From assembly GCA_009792885.1 (NCBI GenBank), contig WMCF01000003.1, positions 18,314,297 through 18,378,296 of the forward strand: a stretch of 64,000 nt of DNA, in the 5' to 3' direction. This document shows, one piece after another, positions 62,534 to 64,000 of the stretch. The position numbers and the translations under genes are program-made. This DNA comes from Eremophila alpestris peregrina. Taxonomy: Eukaryota > Chordata > Aves > Passeriformes > Alaudidae. How positions within the stretch are numbered: the first letter of the stretch is position 1; each line of letters begins with the position of its first letter. A model generated the notes under the pieces. The model had not been told where the DNA came from, did no database searches, and saw nothing but the letters and a program-made list of their open reading frames with translations.

Positions 62534-64000
62534 GTACCATATTCCAACAAACTAAAAATATGGGGGACCAAACCAATACCTTTTTGAGAAGGGTATGATC
62601 TTTTTTTTTTCTCCCCCAGATTTGGTTATTAAAGATTCACATGGTTATGTAGAAATAGGAATATATAATGAAAGAAAATTTTCTTTAGATGCAACATCTA
62701 CCTAGTATTAATAACATAGAATGTATTATTTTCATGGTTTTATTCCTTAGAGAAATCCCTTAGTGAAAATTTGCTGTTAAAATGAGACTGACTTTGGCTT
62801 TCTTCTGGTGCTATCTATTGACTTAATGGAACTTTAGGTCAGAAGAAATGGAGAATGTTGGCAGAAAAGGAAAGTCAGAGCGTGGTTGTGGGTGAACATT
62901 TAGTGTTTGGTCATTAATGCCACTTTTCAGAACAAATGCTCATTTTGATCCCTGTGCACTTCTTCACAAGGAAGGAACAACTCTGGGAATGTTTGCAGGG
63001 CCTCTGTCAGAGATATAGTTGCATCAAACATGTAGCAGCTTTATCAGTGATGATTTTTGCTGCTGGGATTGTGTGAAGCTACCTCAAAGTAAAACATGGG
63101 GGCTCCAAACAAAAAGAAAACTTACTTTTGATGACATCTTAAATGATGTGTGATTCAAGCATCTATAGCTCATATGTGTTTGGCTGGTTTGTTTTATTTT
63201 TCATGTAACCAGACTACAAATGAAGAGAAAACTATAAACATTGTTTTGCCTATGTGTGTCGCAACCTTATCGAACTGATTGATCAAACTGATCTCTTGTT
63301 AACAGCAGGCTGGCAGCTCCTACAGATGGATATTAGTGTATGAAAGGTACAAACCACCAGTGGGGAGTGAAACTTGCTGTGAAGGGCAAAGCAGCATAAC
63401 CAAAACTGACATGGCATTGAGGTATTCCTAATTTGCTCTGTGTGTGTGTATACTAAAGCTCAGCAGCAGAATGTACTAAAGCAGGAAAAGCAGCTGTTGG
63501 GGAAAACAATGAGCCAATCTCCTTAGCAGTTTTGTAATGATTTAATGTATTCATACTGAAGTTCTGTTTTGGTTTAGAATATTCATGGATAAAAGCAACC
63601 AACCTCTCTTTACCACTAATGTAGTTACATCTACATAAAGATTGTTAGGATCCAGCATATGATTTAGAACATCCATGAAGTAATAGGAAAAAGAAAAGAA
63701 TTCTGTGGCCATAAACTCCTGCATAAAGGGGACTATGGGACACAGCTTCAATTCATTATTCATGCCATAATTTCTCCCTGCCAAATGAACTTCTGAAAGT
63801 TCTGTTTGCTGTCCACAGGCATTTAACAACAAAGACATTCTGGGACATTCTTTATTTATCTCCTGGCTTTAAATATGTCTTCCCTCATCGGCGATAAAAC
63901 TTGGCAGAAAACTGGCATTAAAGGCACAGACTTGTCTAAACTGGCCAGTTTCTTGCAGGTATTGGGCTTCCTGGGTAGCTTTTGGTAATTGCCTCAATTT
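62534..64000 (+). other. Gene C intron 2 (partial)
   Basis: AT-rich sequence with no cPLA2 exon found. A 95-codon minus-strand frame at 63551-63838 has no recognisable domain and no supporting context. Confidence 0.55.

Overview
The window is vertebrate nuclear DNA, most likely from a bird and probably a songbird-type genome. The evidence is several 3' fragments of CR1 LINEs with the usual avian tail (about 13085-13257, 13738-13920, 51065-51440, 58050-58143, plus one antisense piece near 51676-51800), long AT-rich introns, and short exons with GT/AG borders.

The content is a head-to-tail, same-strand array of cytosolic phospholipase A2 epsilon-like genes (PLA2G4E family; C2 domain followed by a cPLA2 alpha/beta-hydrolase catalytic domain). 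I rebuilt the exons by hand from splice sites, reading-frame phase and paralogue-to-paralogue alignment.

Gene A (visible exons 7870-29934) has 19 consecutive exons giving 799 codons of intact frame. Its first one or two short exons were not found in 1-7869. Gene B (33757-50594) is complete: 21 exons, 834 codons plus stop. It has a strong Kozak start, a TATA box and an AP-1 site upstream, and an AATAAA downstream. Gene C begins near the right edge: exons 1 and 2 (62096-62122, 62450-62533) have exactly the lengths and phases of the first two exons of gene B (27 and 84 nt), and the rest lies beyond the window.

A and B share every visible internal exon boundary phase, and both keep the Ser/Asp catalytic dyad (GLSGT nucleophile elbow; DxGFF aspartate). 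Family knowledge says the C2 domain brings the enzyme to membranes in a calcium-dependent way, that the catalytic domain acts on phospholipid (PLA2 and, for epsilon, N-acyltransferase chemistry making N-acyl-phosphatidylethanolamines), and that the polybasic C-terminus helps bind acidic lipids. Both visible C-termini are polybasic.

Region by region: 1-7869, no gene recognised; 7870-29934, gene A; 29935-33600, spacer with A's 3' UTR/poly(A) signals and a 54-bp tandem duplication; 33616-50594, gene B and its promoter; 50595-61930, an 11-kb spacer with CR1 pieces and simple repeats; 61940-64000, promoter and first two exons of gene C, then its intron 2. The points most worth a second look are a promoter block shared by B and C, start-stop mini-uORFs in both leaders, a Lys at the Arg200-equivalent position in gene A, a GC-AG intron in gene B, a lysine-repeat expansion in B, and an unusually CpG-dense exon.
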